A stretch of DNA of 64,000 nt from NCBI GenBank assembly GCA_964017065.1, contig OZ024784.1:6615152-6679151 (forward strand). Reading direction: 5' to 3'. The notes under the pieces were generated by a model. It saw nothing but the letters and a program-made list of their open reading frames with translations, was not told the DNA's origin and did not search any database. This document shows positions 1-12,033 of the stretch, one piece after another. The translations under genes were made by a program, and so were the position numbers. The number at the start of each line of letters is the position of its first letter. The first letter of the stretch is position 1. Source of the DNA: Haliclona indistincta (taxonomy: Eukaryota > Porifera > Demospongiae > Haplosclerida > Chalinidae).

Positions 1-51
1 AAATAATTGCTTGATGATAAAACATCTGGTTTGGATCACACAAGCTAGTCA

Positions 52-671
52 CTAGTTGCAAGCCTCCATGGCAGCTCGTTGTCTTGCAGAATCTTTAGAG
101 ATATTTCGTTGCAGCTTTTCCATTCTCTCCTAACAAATGAGTGGATAATTATTTTACTGACAGAACATCAGGAGGTACTAATTAACCTGCACATTTTGAA
201 GAATATCGTTGACTAGTAGAATTCGTCTTCGAGAAATTGCTAGCTTCTTTATGTACGTGTCTAAATCCACAGGAACCTTCTGCTTTTCTGACAACTGCCG
301 TAGATCTGCAACAAAATAAATTATTGGGTGCTGTTGGCAAGTTTTATACATGGACATAAAATTAGTTGAATAAGTCATGTTAGTTTTATATGCTTACCGT
401 CTGCAAGCTGGTCTATCTGCTGTTTGAGTTCCGCCTGACTCTGCCTAGACCGATAGGGAGCCTTGTAAGCAGTAGCATTGGGCTATAAACTTTACAAGAC
501 TGACCTCACTTCACCGACTTTCTCGTCTACATGGCGCACAGCAGGAGCTAATATGCCAAGTATTCCTGACGCTAGGGCATTTTCCTCTTCTCTTTCACCT
601 CCCGAATTTTCTCTGTGAGTTTGTGCCGGAGAGTTCGAAGCCGTGCTACCTTCTGCCTCGGCCTCCGCCAT
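52..671 (-). CDS. SNAPIN: SNAPIN (BLOC-1/BORC and SNARE-associated subunit)
   Basis: Four exons on the minus strand give a complete small coiled-coil protein. Exon 1 starts at ATG 671-669 with an acidic Ala/Glu-rich leader and the block GILGILAPAVRHVDEKVGEV. Exon 2 encodes SQAELKQQIDQLAD. Exon 3 (in 182-310) encodes the hallmark VPVDLDTYIKKL and RRRILLVNDILQNVQ. Exon 4 (129-52) encodes ERMEKLQRNISKDSARQ and ends in TAG at 54-52. All junctions are GT-AG and in phase. Snapin is a family-typical subunit of BLOC-1 and BORC, working in lysosome/endosome positioning and SNARE-linked vesicle traffic. The DNAJA1 stop codon lies only about 180 bp upstream on the same strand, so the promoter must be very short. 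Confidence 0.92.
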
Positions 672-683
672 AGGTAATGTTTG

Positions 684-752
684 AAAGAGGTGTGGTCTAG
701 TCATTATGTTATTAGAAAGAGGTGTGGTCTGGTCATGTATTATGTTATTATT
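684..752. repeat. Short direct duplication in the SNAPIN upstream gap
   Basis: Two near-identical copies of a roughly 32 bp block (aaagaggtgtggtct followed by gtcat and tatgttatta) lie back to back in the 180 bp between SNAPIN and DNAJA1. Each contains a GTGTGGTC core. They may be SNAPIN promoter elements, but that is only position-based inference. Confidence 0.5.
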
Positions 753-851
753 CACTACAATACTGTAAAAAGATCCTGCACAGATCCCAAAAGAGACACA
801 ATAATGATATTGAGTGAGTATCACTGTGTATGTTCAGCAATAAATTATTAT

Positions 852-2874
852 TCACTGAGTTTGACACTGTACACCACGAGGAGCGCTGTCACTCTCATAT
901 GAGTATTGACGCTGGAAGAAAATAAAGGTTAAAATACGCATATTACATGCAGCATGCTTACAGAATACATTCTTCTCTTCTGCCTTTCAGCCTCAGGGTC
1001 GATATCTTCCATGGTCACCTACACCACAAGGAAGGTCTTGTAGTCAGTATAGAGAATAGCTAGCCTACCTGTTCAACCAGGTCTGGTATAATAGGTAGTT
1101 CGGGCCTCTCTGGAAGTAGAGATTTGAGCTTCTCGAGATTTTGTCCATTGAGAAAGTTATTAGGAGGAAATACAATCTATGAGCAAGACACATGCAATGT
1201 CAATTGTCGAACATTGCAGATAGTCTTACCTCAAACTTGATCACGAGTCTTCCCTTGTCAAAGGGGTTTTTGTATTGAGGCATACCTTCGTTTAGTACTA
1301 CTTTCAAATCACCTAAAACGAGAACAATTATTGTAGCGAATTTTCCTTATCTGTCTGGCATAGTTACCATGCTTGATAACATCTCCTGGCACACTCTGGA
1401 TGAGTAGTTTCCTCTCGTCTAGTGTAGTAATGATCTTTGTGAACCCAGTGAGTGCCTCGGACAAGGACAGTTTCTGTGCACGACTGATAAATGCTTGAGT
1501 GTGATATTATTATTTTCTCAATCACCATAACATAGTGGAGATCACTTCCTTTCCTATCGAATGCAACATGGTCTTTTAGATCTAGTACAATAATGATGTC
1601 ACCAGTCTCGTAACCAGGCTCCTGGAAATGGAAAGGAAAATGTGGTAATACCTTTCATGTTTGCCGTGCACCTGATTGCTTTCCCCTCTAAATAAAATCC
1701 TTTGACCATCCTTCATTCCTTTGTCTATGTGAACCTGCAGTGTTCATACACTGTGTAACACCATAGTACACACTGCTACAACACACCTCAATGACCTTGC
1801 GACTTCTAACCACTTTTCGACCACCGCACTCTTTGCACCTATCTTTTTCTAATGAAACAAAATTACGAGGAGAATGTAAGTTCAGAGGCAGAGATAGTAG
1901 TGTACTAACCATTGAAAATCTCTCCTTCTCCATTGCATGAGTCACACTGCACTTGCATCTGCTGTACCATTCCAGGCCCAATGCGACGAACACGCATCTG
2001 ACAATGCAACACACAGATATTAGCATGTGTTTGCTCATTAACATACCTGTACACCAACTCCCCGACAAGCAGAGCACTTGTGAACAGAACCCTGCAGAAA
2101 TAGTAAAACACTACTAGTAACTGTATGCTGCTAGCATAGGTCAAGCCCTGTTGCTCTCAATGTGTAAAGCACGTACTGGTTTGCCTCCTATTCCTTCACA
2201 AAACGAACACAACTCATTCCTCTGTATAGCCAGCTTCCGTGTCTTGCCATTATACAGATCGTCTAGTGTCACCTGAAAGTCAGTGTGTAACCACAACAAT
2301 TATTATGATCTAACACTATAATCTTCAGTTCATAGTGGTTAACTAACACTTATATAATTATCACACACACCACAACAGCCTCACATTGAGTGGATGAACC
2401 ATGTCTCTTGTTTTCTTCTCTCTGGTTCGTCTACCACCACCGCCACCAAAGAACATGTCGAAAATGTCCATTGCTGGTGGTAAAGAGAAATAAATGTAAG
2501 GGAAGTACATTGGTACTAGTTTCTCACGATTGTGTCCTCCTCCACCTCCCTCCTTGAGTGCCTCCTCCCCTCCTTGATCATATAGCTCTCTCTTCTTAGA
2601 GTCACTAAGCACCTCATATGCTTGAGCTATTTGCTTGAACTGTACAGACACACAGAATAGTAATATTTTGATTTTACAAGTGCTTGCCTTATCCTCAGCT
2701 TCTGGACCAGGGTTTTTGTCAGGATGGTACTTAAGGGCCATCTTACGATATGCCTTCTTAAGTTCTGCATCGGTAGCATTTGGGCTGACACCAAGAAGGT
2801 CTGTGCGAACATGAAAATATAGAACAACCATTTACCACATCAGACTCACCGTAAAACTTGGTTTCTTTTGGCAT
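852..2874 (-). CDS. DNAJA1: DnaJ homolog subfamily A (DNAJA1/DNAJA4-type Hsp40)
   Basis: A multi-exon minus-strand gene starting at ATG 2874-2872 ([19 protein letters not shown]). The J domain carries the HPD motif in [10 protein letters not shown] Gly-rich linker with [13 protein letters not shown] follows. The zinc-finger region has four CxxCxGxG-type repeats ([32 protein letters not shown]) around [12 protein letters not shown]. The substrate-binding C-terminal domain includes [29 protein letters not shown] and KGRLVIKFE. The last exon (911-852) ends [14 protein letters not shown], so a C-terminal CaaX-like cysteine is present as in farnesylated DNAJA proteins. It acts as co-chaperone of Hsp70. 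It shares a 198 bp divergent promoter with the P450 gene, in which a heat-shock-element-like site lies. Confidence 0.93.
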
Positions 2875-2986
2875 CTTGTCAGTTGAATAAAGTAAAAGAT
2901 TAACAGTGAGTAAAGAAGAATGTACCTTTACAGTCCAGAAAAGGGGAGTACGCCTAGAAGAGAGGATATGAGGATGCCACGAGTCG

Positions 2987-2999
2987 GAACGCTCTAGAA
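2987..2999. promoter_or_regulatory. Heat-shock-element-like site in the DNAJA1/P450 divergent promoter
   Basis: The sequence GAAcgCTCtaGAA fits the three-unit HSF1 pattern GAAnnTTCnnGAA with a single mismatch in the middle unit. It lies about 115 bp upstream of the DNAJA1 start codon and 75 bp upstream of the P450 start. An HSE is expected biologically for an Hsp40 gene; function is inferred from position and motif only. Confidence 0.45.
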
Positions 3000-3072
3000 A
3001 ATACTAAACCACACCCAACATTGTCACGCCCACACATTGTTTGCAGTGGACGTATACGCGTACTGTAGCAAG

Positions 3073-4935
3073 ATGACAGTGTATCGCCTTAGTACCCTTT
3101 TACAGAGTGGTCGCATCTTCTGCAGACAGCTGAAACCTCCAATCCATTTTCTAGTTTCAAGATCTATCTCGAGCACACAAAAATGTCAAAAAATCAAGCC
3201 CTACTCTGAAATTCCAACTGCAGAAGGATTGCCTCTGCTAGGAACAGTGATGGATTACCGTAAACCAGACACGCTGTATAGGATGTACAGAGTAATGCAG
3301 CAGCGAGTAGAGAAATTGGGCAAAATTTATAAAGAGAAGCCGATGCCCCTGACCACCGAGTTTGTGGTGGTTGTAGATCCTAATGATGTTCAAACTGTAT
3401 TTCGTGCAGACACGAAATGGCCTAAAAGAATACCAATAGAATTCTGGATTGAAGCAAGAAAACAAGAGGGTATTCCAACTGGTTTATTTTTAGCGTGAGT
3501 ATGCATCTTCCGGCTTGCAGTAACTAATGTCTATTGTTGTAGTGAAGATGATGAATGGTACAGACAGCGTCAGCCAATGGCTCAGTTCATGATGAAACCC
3601 AAGATAGTGTCAGAGTATCATGAGGGTTTCAATGGGGTAGCCCGAGACTTGCTGAAAGTTATTAAACACCTGCGAGACCCACAAACAAGCATTCTTGCTG
3701 ATGTACCCAACCATTTGTTTAAATGGTCATTTGAATGTAAGTGACGAAACCGGTCTCTGGTGAAGTTACAATGCACTGCCTTTTCCAGCTGTATCACTGT
3801 TTACTCTTGGAAAACGATTGGGATGTCTAGATATCGGCGGTATTCCTCAAGATTGCCAGGACTACATCGATAATCTTCAAAAATTCAATTCTGCAACTCA
3901 GCAACTTTTTTTTAGTTTACCGCTGCACAAGATTTATCCGACTAAAGCTTGGAAAGAGCTCATAAAGGCTCAAAGAGCAACATTTGAATTAAGTTTAAAT
4001 TACGTTCAAGAAGCATTAAAGAAGCATAGTCAGGAGATCCGCTCAGAGGACACTGAGCCTTCTGTTGGTGAAAGTTTCGTTAGCTACATGATGAATAAGG
4101 GTCAAATGAGCATTGAAGAGGTGACAATCAATGCAGAAGATCTTCTAGGAGCAGGAGTTGACACTGTGAGTTACAAAATTTAACATATTTTTACATGTTG
4201 CCGTTTTTTATTGAAGACCTCATATACACTGGCTTGGACTCTCTATTGCCTGGCTATTAATCCTAAAGTACAGGATAAGTTACGCAATGAAGTGCTTCAG
4301 GTGGCGGGCGATGAAGAAGTGATCACTCCGACTCACATTAGCAATATGCCTTACCTCAGGAACTGCATTAAAGAGTCACAGAGGTATGATTACTATAATT
4401 ATCCACAAATTCACACACTATTATTGTAATTTTAGGCTATATCCTATAGCTGCAAATGGTAGTCGAATACTTTCTGAAGATATTGTGTTGAGTGGATATG
4501 AAATACCTGCCGGAGTGAGTCTATACTAGATTGTACCAATGTTGATGAAGTTCTTTCTAGACCTGGGTTTTGATGGCTCTCGTTGTGCAAGGAAGACTTC
4601 CTGACTTGTTCCCTGAACCAGAGCTCTACAAACCTGAACGATGGGACAGGAGTCAGAAAGAAGCACTTCCCAACATGTTTTCCTCTCTCCCATTTGGACA
4701 CGGTCCACGAATGTGTGTTGGTAAGTCTGTCCGAGTCACTTGTACAAAATCTTAAATTTTTGTAGGTCGCAGAGTAGCAGAACTTGAGTTGTATATTGCT
4801 CTGGCTCATCTGATTAGAGAATTTGAAGTGGGATACCATGACAAGGATCCAATGGGATTTATTGAAAAGCTGTTCCTTATACCTGATAAACAGCTTGATT
4901 TATCACTGAAAGACATTTCTCTTTCTATGATGTAG
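3073..4935 (+). CDS. Mitochondrial-clan cytochrome P450 (CYP11/24/27-like)
   Basis: Seven exons give a complete P450. The start at ATG 3073 is followed by an Arg/Ser-rich leader without acids (MTVYRLSTLLQSGRIFCRQL), a typical mitochondrial presequence. The hinge is YSEIPTAEGLPLLGTV. Exon 3 ends in the I-helix motif GAGVDT, completed by TSY in exon 4. The K-helix ExxR is ESQR before LYPIAANGSRILSEDI. PERW is present (YKPERWDR). The haem loop FGHGPRMCVG with RRVAELE contains the haem-ligating Cys and the double Arg typical of mitochondrial P450s that take electrons from ferredoxin. Stop TAG is at 4933-4935. The substrate cannot be told from sequence (sterols or other lipids are family guesses). 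FDXR, the upstream donor of this electron chain, follows 300 bp downstream on the same strand. Confidence 0.9.
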
Positions 4936-5235
4936 TGTGTTGGTGTAAATATTTTTATTGGCTTGTTATTGTAGTGTTTGGCTAATTAATTATTCTCTAA
5001 ATAGCAAAGTTAGCATGCTATACAGAGATGACCATTCAATACAGGAAAGGTAGCTGTTCCCCTAGAGCTAAAAATTAGGCGCTAGCATAAAGCAAAGAGA
5101 TGCTAACAATCGAAATGCACGAGAGAGAATTACATTAAAAATACATTCGTGAGCGAACTGTAACTAACTATAGCTAATTGCTGCTTCGTGGAATTTTCAT
5201 TTCTTTGCTGTTTGCACGTGACAGTACAAGGCGCA

Positions 5236-7699
5236 ATGAATGCTCATCAAGTTTATGGCAGATCGAGAGAGGAAGTGCAATACTCGGTACGAATGCCTGT
5301 GGCGAAGAATCTTACGTATATTTATCGCTTGGGTTGCAGTTCTTGGTGCGCTAGGACGTCACGATGTCATTCTGGTTCAGCAAAACTAGCCGTCGTTGGG
5401 TCTGGTCCTGCTGGATTCTACACGACTCTCGCGCTTTTAGAGGTATTAATAGTGCAACTAATAATACTATTATCAGTTATTTATGCAGCAAAGTAAGTGC
5501 ATTGAGGTGGATATAATAGAAAAACTACCAGTTCCATTTGGTCTGGTGAGATATGGTGTAGCTCCAGATCACCAAAATGTCAAGGTTTGCATTTGCATTC
5601 AACGTCTCAAAAGTTGAACCATTATCCATCTACCGCTGTTTTTTTTCTTATAGAATGTTATCAATCGGTTCACATCAGTCGCTGAACATCCTCGTTGCCG
5701 GTTTATAGGAAATGTTGAAGTGGGAGTGCATATTAGTGTAAATAAACTGCAGCAATTCTATAATGGAATTGTGTATGTGAGTTACTACCAAAGAACTGGT
5801 TTGTTGGTGTTGTTTCAATGTTCTAGATGACCTTTTAAAGTTAAAGAATCATATTAAGTGATAATTTCCTCTATTCTATATCCTAAAGGCCTATGGTGCT
5901 CAGACTAGTAAAAGGCTTGGAATACCTGGTGAGGTATGGTGAGCATGAAACTTTTAACAGACGCTGTAATTTGTTTCAGAGCAGTCCTGGAGTGTACCCA
6001 GCAGATGCATTTGTTGGATGGTACAACGGTCATCCAGACTACAAAAGTGTTAGTGACAGTAGTTATACTGACGAGAACAGTTTATTAATGATTTAATCAG
6101 CTTTCTCCAGATCTTTCATCTGAAACATGCGTGATTGTTGGACATGGGAACGTGGCTCTTGATTGTGCACGCATGATACTAACACCAGTTGAACTGCTTC
6201 AGGTAACTTATTACTAGCCATAGGTAAAAGTTGACTGACTAAAAACAAAATATTTATGGGTGCATAGCCAAATAATATTTGATGCTAAGGTACTACATTG
6301 TATCTACTATGTGGACTTGAATTTTTACCATATTTATTTAGAAGACAGACATATCTAAGCATGCTGTTGATGCACTGAAACAAAGCAGCATCAGACGTGT
6401 GATAATGGTGGGGAGAGATGGTCCGTTACAAGCTTGTTTCACAGCAAGAGAGCTGCGAGAGATGACCAGAATACCACAGTGTTCACCTGTGCTGAATCTT
6501 CAAGACTTTCAGCTATATCAAAGTACAGGTACATTGTACATATTTCTGTACACAAATCAGAAACATACTAGAATTGATCAATAATAGTTTATGCGGACAT
6601 CGTCCAGTTAGGTTTGTCCCTAAGGATGACACATCTGTAATGTGCATGACCAAATGCTTATTCACTGATAAGTAGTTGTCTTAACTGTAATTTTTTCAGA
6701 AGTTTCTAGAGCACAAAGGCGCATATTAGAGTTATTTATCAGAATATCCTCAATGTAAGTTTCTGAGCAAACCAGCCTATTTAATTATTGTTACACTTTG
6801 TAAAAGGAAAAGACTTCCTGATGAGGACAAAACATGGGAACTGTTGTTCATGCATAGTCCAGTGGAAATTCTTACATGCAGTTCTGGCGTAGCAAGAGCA
6901 GTGAAACTAAAGATCAATAAGCTACAGGTACTGTGTGTCATGTTGTGCTAGGCTGCATTATCACATAATACGTATTCTCACGTTCAGAATGACAGAACAG
7001 TGCTATATAAAGAGATAGCTTCTTCTCTGATCATCACAAGTATTGGATTCAGAAGCGTACCCATTGATCCCAGTATACCAACTGAACCATCAACAGGAAC
7101 TATACTAAACTCAGGAGGTCGTGTAGTTGATACTGATGGTCGAGTGTGTCCGGGTGAGGGTTTAGACAGTAACTGAAGGGCTGCTGTGATCTCTCTACTG
7201 CAGGCTTCTACTGCACTGGCTGGGCAAGAAGAGGAGCTGTGGGTGCATTCTCAAGCAACTTGCATGATCCGTATGAAACAGCGAAATGCATTTTAGATGA
7301 CATTAAAATTGGTATGCTGAACATAACCATTTGAACAGAATTCAGAAGAACTATCAGTAGATTTTAGACTACATGCACTTGATCACTACGAAGAGATTAG
7401 TTAGTACATTTCCAATAGTACAATGCACATTCTTAGAGTTTAAGATCATCACATTATGCAAGGGTATTTTTCCTACATGTAGGTTCTCTTCCAAAGGAAG
7501 GATGTAAGGAAGATTTGATTGATTACCTCAAAACCTCAGGTACATGTAACATCAGTAATACTAATTATTCACCTTGAGTGTATGATCAGGTGCAAGACCT
7601 ACACTGTTCAATGATTGGCAAAAAATTGACAGTCAAGAAAAGCAGCGAGGCAGATACTTGGGAAAACCAAGAGAAAAACTCCTGTCGTTTGACCAGTGA
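5236..7699 (+). CDS. FDXR: NADPH:adrenodoxin (ferredoxin) oxidoreductase, mitochondrial
   Basis: Thirteen short exons give a full-length FDXR. The first ATG of the open frame is at 5236, and the N-terminus is basic and acid-poor like a matrix presequence. The FAD Rossmann motif is [37 protein letters not shown] follows in exons 2-3. The product has [20 protein letters not shown], the NADPH-binding [14 protein letters not shown], and [19 protein letters not shown]. The C-terminal flavin motif [19 protein letters not shown] and the family ending LGKPREKLL are present. Stop TGA is at 7697-7699. All splice sites inspected are GT-AG and in phase. It passes electrons from NADPH to ferredoxin, which reduces mitochondrial P450s and also serves Fe-S cluster synthesis. 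Its neighbour is a mitochondrial P450 in the same orientation. Confidence 0.95.
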
Positions 7700-8006
7700 C
7701 AAGATAGACAGATTATGTAAAATTTTATGGAGATAATATGATGCCCATTTCCGTTATTATGTAGCAACACTACATTCTAATAAATTAACAATTAACTGTA
7801 CTTGCTGTATATATGGACATTTCCATCACACCTGCAACTGGGTGTGGTTGTTGCTAGAATAATAGTCGTCTCTTGAGTGTTGGTTTGTTCTCAAGCAATA
7901 AAATAACTCGGCTTGTTTTAAATATATTCATTAGTCACTGTCACTACAATGATCGAACATGAGATGAGGCATTAATCTATCAACACACACAACAGAGAGA
8001 CAGTTA
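7700..8006. other. Intergenic gap between FDXR and the LRR gene (tail to tail)
   Basis: AT-rich 3' flanks of two convergent genes. No gene or repeat was recognised here. Confidence 0.6.
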
Positions 8007-10855
8007 CTAGTGATCACTACCGTAATGAGTATTTGAAGTTGTGTGTGATTGCTTCATGGCGGGATGAGAGGGCATTCCCCGTCGCATAACCTCATCATGC
8101 ATACTGTAAGACAACATGGAAGGTAAAGTGACACTTAATAGTATGATTTAGTAGATTTAACATACCTTGATGGTGCCATTGTTTCCTTAAACAAATATGA
8201 ATGATGCTCTATTTCATTTCCACTCAATCTAAAGTAATAGTGTTTTAATGCAACACACACACACACACACACTCACATAATGGACTCCACCATGGCAGTA
8301 CGAAGGAAGTGTATTACAATGTCAACACTGTCTCCACCAATAGCATTGCTACTCAAGCTACAACAGCCAATAATAATTGATACTGTTTGCTAGTTACATG
8401 AGCTGCTCACTTTAGCTCTCTGATGTTCTTGCAAGATGACACCGTATCAAGAAGAATTTGAAGACTCTCTCTTGCAATTCCATTCATTGGCAGACTATAG
8501 AGGTAGCATGCATGTAGGAAAAGTTGACACTAACTGTACCTGAGATATTCAATGCTTCTGTTTTTTCTCAGTTCCTTGCAAAATCTATCCATGAGAGAAG
8601 AATTTCCAAGATTGCTCCCGGAGATCCTGTATAGATGCAAAGCAATTTCACAACAAAACTGGCAGTACATGCTCACTCTAATTTCTTGACATTGCACTTT
8701 GCATCAGAGAGTTGTGACATGAGCTCAAGAAGGTCTCTCTCTGGTAGTCCATTGTATAGCCACCATCTTTGTGACTCACCCACTGAAGGCTGTCCTCCTT
8801 TAGTAAAAACAAGTAGCATGTACATTGTACTGGTTAAAATCATTTTATATACATGTACCCACTATCCATACATAGTACTATGATACAGCAAGTAGACATT
8901 CTTACTGTTTATTCCGTTGGTTCTTTGTGATTGCTGTTGTCTTGCACTGAAAGCACTGTATAAACGAAAACTAGTCCGCATATTGTTTGATATTGGCATC
9001 TCATTCATCAGTGGTTGTGTGTGCATGTGAGGTTGTGGCAAGCCGGACATCATGTTCATCATGGCTGCAGGATGAGGATGATGTGGAAGAACATTCTCAT
9101 ATCCAACTACTCCTCTATGGACTCTAGGAAGGCGACCATGTTCAGCTGATAACGAATATGAAGTTGCCACGTGCCTGGGAGGAGGGGGAGGAGGTTGTTG
9201 AGAGTGTGGTGGGTGATGGTGATTGTTTGGATTGTATTGATGTCCTCTGTATCCAGGAGGGTACTGGTGTGATTGTGGTGGTAATACTCTATCATAACCA
9301 ACTGTCTGTGTTCTCTGGATTCTGTTACTCTGAGGTTGCACAAATGCTGATTGTATCTCGTTCCCACCCATTGTGTAGGACCTTTGAAACACAGGCTGGG
9401 TAGGATGTGGAGTATGATCGTATTGGGTACTAGTTGAATGAGGAGGGATGGGTAGTTGGTCACGAAATGCAACTCTCTTTGGAGGTACTTGAGGCTTATC
9501 AATGCCTTCCTCAGATTGGTTAGTGCTATCACTGTTCATTCGGCCACGTTGTACTGACACTCCAACATCAGATGGTGGTGGTGTTGCCTTGATATCATCA
9601 TCGACTGAATCATCAAGATTGGCATGACCCTCACTTCCCTCAAGACCAGGAGACATGCTGACAGCACCTGAGTCAGGACTTATGCGGCCATTGTATTCAG
9701 GCGGGTAAGGATTTTGCTCTGACTTCGTAGGTTGGCGTAGTACTGCAGTATAGAATAGTGTATAGTAAAGCAGGTGACCACAACTCAAAGATGAATCTCT
9801 GTATATTGTTATGAGTTATATTTACAGATACCAAGATATCAAATGGCTATTTACCAACCCGTTAAGACCAGTATGTTCTTGTGACTACCAACACAGTGTA
9901 CTCAACTCTAGACAAGGTGGCAGGAATACAAGGCTAATGGTCACTACTATTGAACTTACTCATGCTATGTCCTGTTATAGTAAACAGACACATAGTCTCA
10001 TTGGCTGACTGATCATTGAACATCTGTCCTAGGTCAAACTTATCAATGAATACCATTACTACGTTTTCAAAGCATTACTACTGAGGTATGTGAGATGAAT
10101 TGCCCAGTGATCAATTCATATTCAAACAGTTGTAGTTTTACCAGCTGGCTTGATTATAGGCTAACAAAAACTGACAATTCTACCAATAGAACACAACACT
10201 GGAATTCTGTGCACGATCTACTATAGCAATTACGCCCACACACTCACACCAGTACGCTACACACTGTTCCCATGTACGTAGTTAAACAAGTCATTTCACA
10301 AACAGATTACTCACACAAAGATGTCAGCTGTTGAATCTTGTTTTTCGCTAAACCTAATTGGAATTTTGTCTCATCAAGCTCAGAGACAGTTCTGTAGTAC
10401 TGCTGAGCATAGTGGTCTCTCCTCACATATGCTCTCTTCAGCTTCTGACGTAGCTTTTCAATCTCGGAAATGTACATAAACAACACATCACCAGACTCAT
10501 CTGTGAGGGAATACATCTAAAATAAACTTAGACTTCTGATTGTTCTATTCAGGCTGTTTTATCTGAAGTAGATGCCCTATCATAATACACTCAGTCAACT
10601 GTTCCCATGGTTTCTGTGTTGTACTCTGTATCAGATGTCTCATGCTTTTATCAGTTAATATTTTAAACAGACGAACAATTTGATCCAAGGAATGACAACA
10701 CTATTTTGCTATGTCTACCAACTCTATGATTATGATAATGTGGTACTAGTGGAATATCAACATGGAGACCTCCTGCTACATATGATTGTAGTTAAATATG
10801 GAATTCATATCTATTTACCTGTGACATTTTCTTGTGGAGGTGTTTTATCGTCCAT
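8007..10855 (-). CDS. Unidentified coiled-coil / Pro-rich / leucine-rich-repeat protein
   Basis: A spliced minus-strand gene whose family I do not recognise. Proposed start ATG 10855-10853 (MDDKTPPQENVT) joins in phase to an exon ending near 10312 with a charged coiled coil (EIEKLRQKLKRAYVRRDHYA and ELDETKFQLGLAKNKI). The next exon (about 9738-8905) is disordered and rich in Pro, His, Gln and Ser, with QQPPPPPPRH and three YxxVLP-like repeats (GYDRVLPP, GYENVLPH). Five to six small exons then encode ribonuclease-inhibitor-type leucine-rich repeats (LEISGSNLGNSSL, ELNLSSNAIGGDSV, ILSGNEIEHHS). Stop TAG is at 8009-8007. Repeat exons of similar size with shared phase suggest one LRR per exon. 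A cytosolic scaffold is plausible but not shown. The first exon is the least certain part. Confidence 0.65.
8252..8272. repeat. (AC)n microsatellite
   Basis: A short AC dinucleotide run inside an intron of the LRR gene. No coding role. Confidence 0.8.
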
Positions 10856-11541
10856 TCAACTGTCCCTATAAGTATTGGAAATGGCTAGTTAACATGTATT
10901 AAATTAACCCAACAGCAGGATTCGTCCTGCCTAGGCAAGACCACAGCAAGGTAACTACATAGCTCAGCTTGCTCAGGCACTGGAGTGTGAAATCAACATG
11001 CTTGACAACAGCAGTGGTATGTTAGAGGTCAGGCTAGTGTGATGAGTTATGTTGTCATAGCAGCCCAACCCCCCTGGGAAATGAATGCTAAGCTGCAGTT
11101 AACGACTGTTTCTAAGTCATCTGCTGTGATAGGACTGCAGTACAATCGTCAATAGTCGCAATCGCTGATAGCACACGGCTTTTGATGACACTACAATTCA
11201 ACTACAACATACAAACCACATTTTCGCCACAAATTTCTATACATGCTGCATGGCTTCTATCCCATTATGGAAACTGACTGAGCCAGGTAGAAAACTGTTA
11301 ATCTTACCTCGAGTAGACTCGTTTTGTACGATTCTGTGCTGCAGAATTCAGTCGTTCATACAACAACCCGGGACGACGCAAGGCGACAACGATATCATCT
11401 GTGAATACCTCTCAAGCGTAGGTGTACTTAAATAGTTCAAAGCGTGGGCGGTTGCCACGTGTGCATTCTCTATGCATACAATTTAAGTGCTTATAGAACA
11501 ATTGATATTACAGACAGAGCTCTACAATATTAACTAGCATC
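10856..11541. other. Gap upstream of the LRR gene, possible 5' UTR exon
   Basis: No conserved coding exon was recognised. On the minus strand a donor-like sequence TCGAG/GTAAGA ends near 11308 and could close a non-coding first exon of the LRR gene; an acceptor (ACTTATAG) lies just before the proposed start exon. Nothing else is visible. Confidence 0.35.
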
Positions 11542-12033
11542 TTATTTCTTTCTTGCCCTTCTGCCTTGTCCTGAAGAGAAAAAAGAACAAGATATAAATA
11601 ATACCCCAAATAGTTAGAAATGGCTGTACCTTTTCTAGTTGGTCCTTTCCCTCTGGCTTTACGTCGGGACAGCATAGTATCAACAAAGTCCTAAAAGCAG
11701 GCTCATACAATATATATATAAACTAGAATAAAACACCCAACTCACCAAATGTTCATCACGATACAAACCTAGACCACGTAGCTTGTTAAGCAGTTTAGTA
11801 TACTTGTCCATAGGTGGATACCAGCCTACCAAGAACTTATGCCACGGTTTTCGAGAGTAACTTTGGACCACACGTAATTGTCTAAACATAAAAATCACTC
11901 GACTCACTACTTCATTCAATACATGAAAAACGAATTAGTAAATGATCTGCACTCACGATTGATTCGTTTTCCTTAAAGTTTCACCAAATATTCTAGCGCT
12001 AAGACGCGCTATTCTCCAAGCATACTCGTTCAT
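11542..12033 (-). CDS. MRPS33: Mitochondrial ribosomal protein S33
   Basis: Four exons. ATG 12033-12031 begins MNEYAWRIARLSARIFGETL, matching the MRPS33 N-terminal block (EYAxRxxRLSARxFGE). Exon 2 gives VGWYPPMDKYTKLLNKLRGLGLYRDEH, with the family signature WYP...LRxLGLYRDEH. Exon 3 gives DFVDTMLSRRKARGKGP. Exon 4 gives GQGRRARKK-stop, a short basic tail as in the family. It is a component of the small subunit of the mitochondrial ribosome. The start codon lies 132 bp from the start of the divergent SLF2-like gene, so both share one short promoter. Confidence 0.93.

Noticed and set aside
9107..9532. A 141-codon minus-strand frame inside the LRR gene
   Set aside because: Alternative frame of the low-complexity Pro/His-rich exon.
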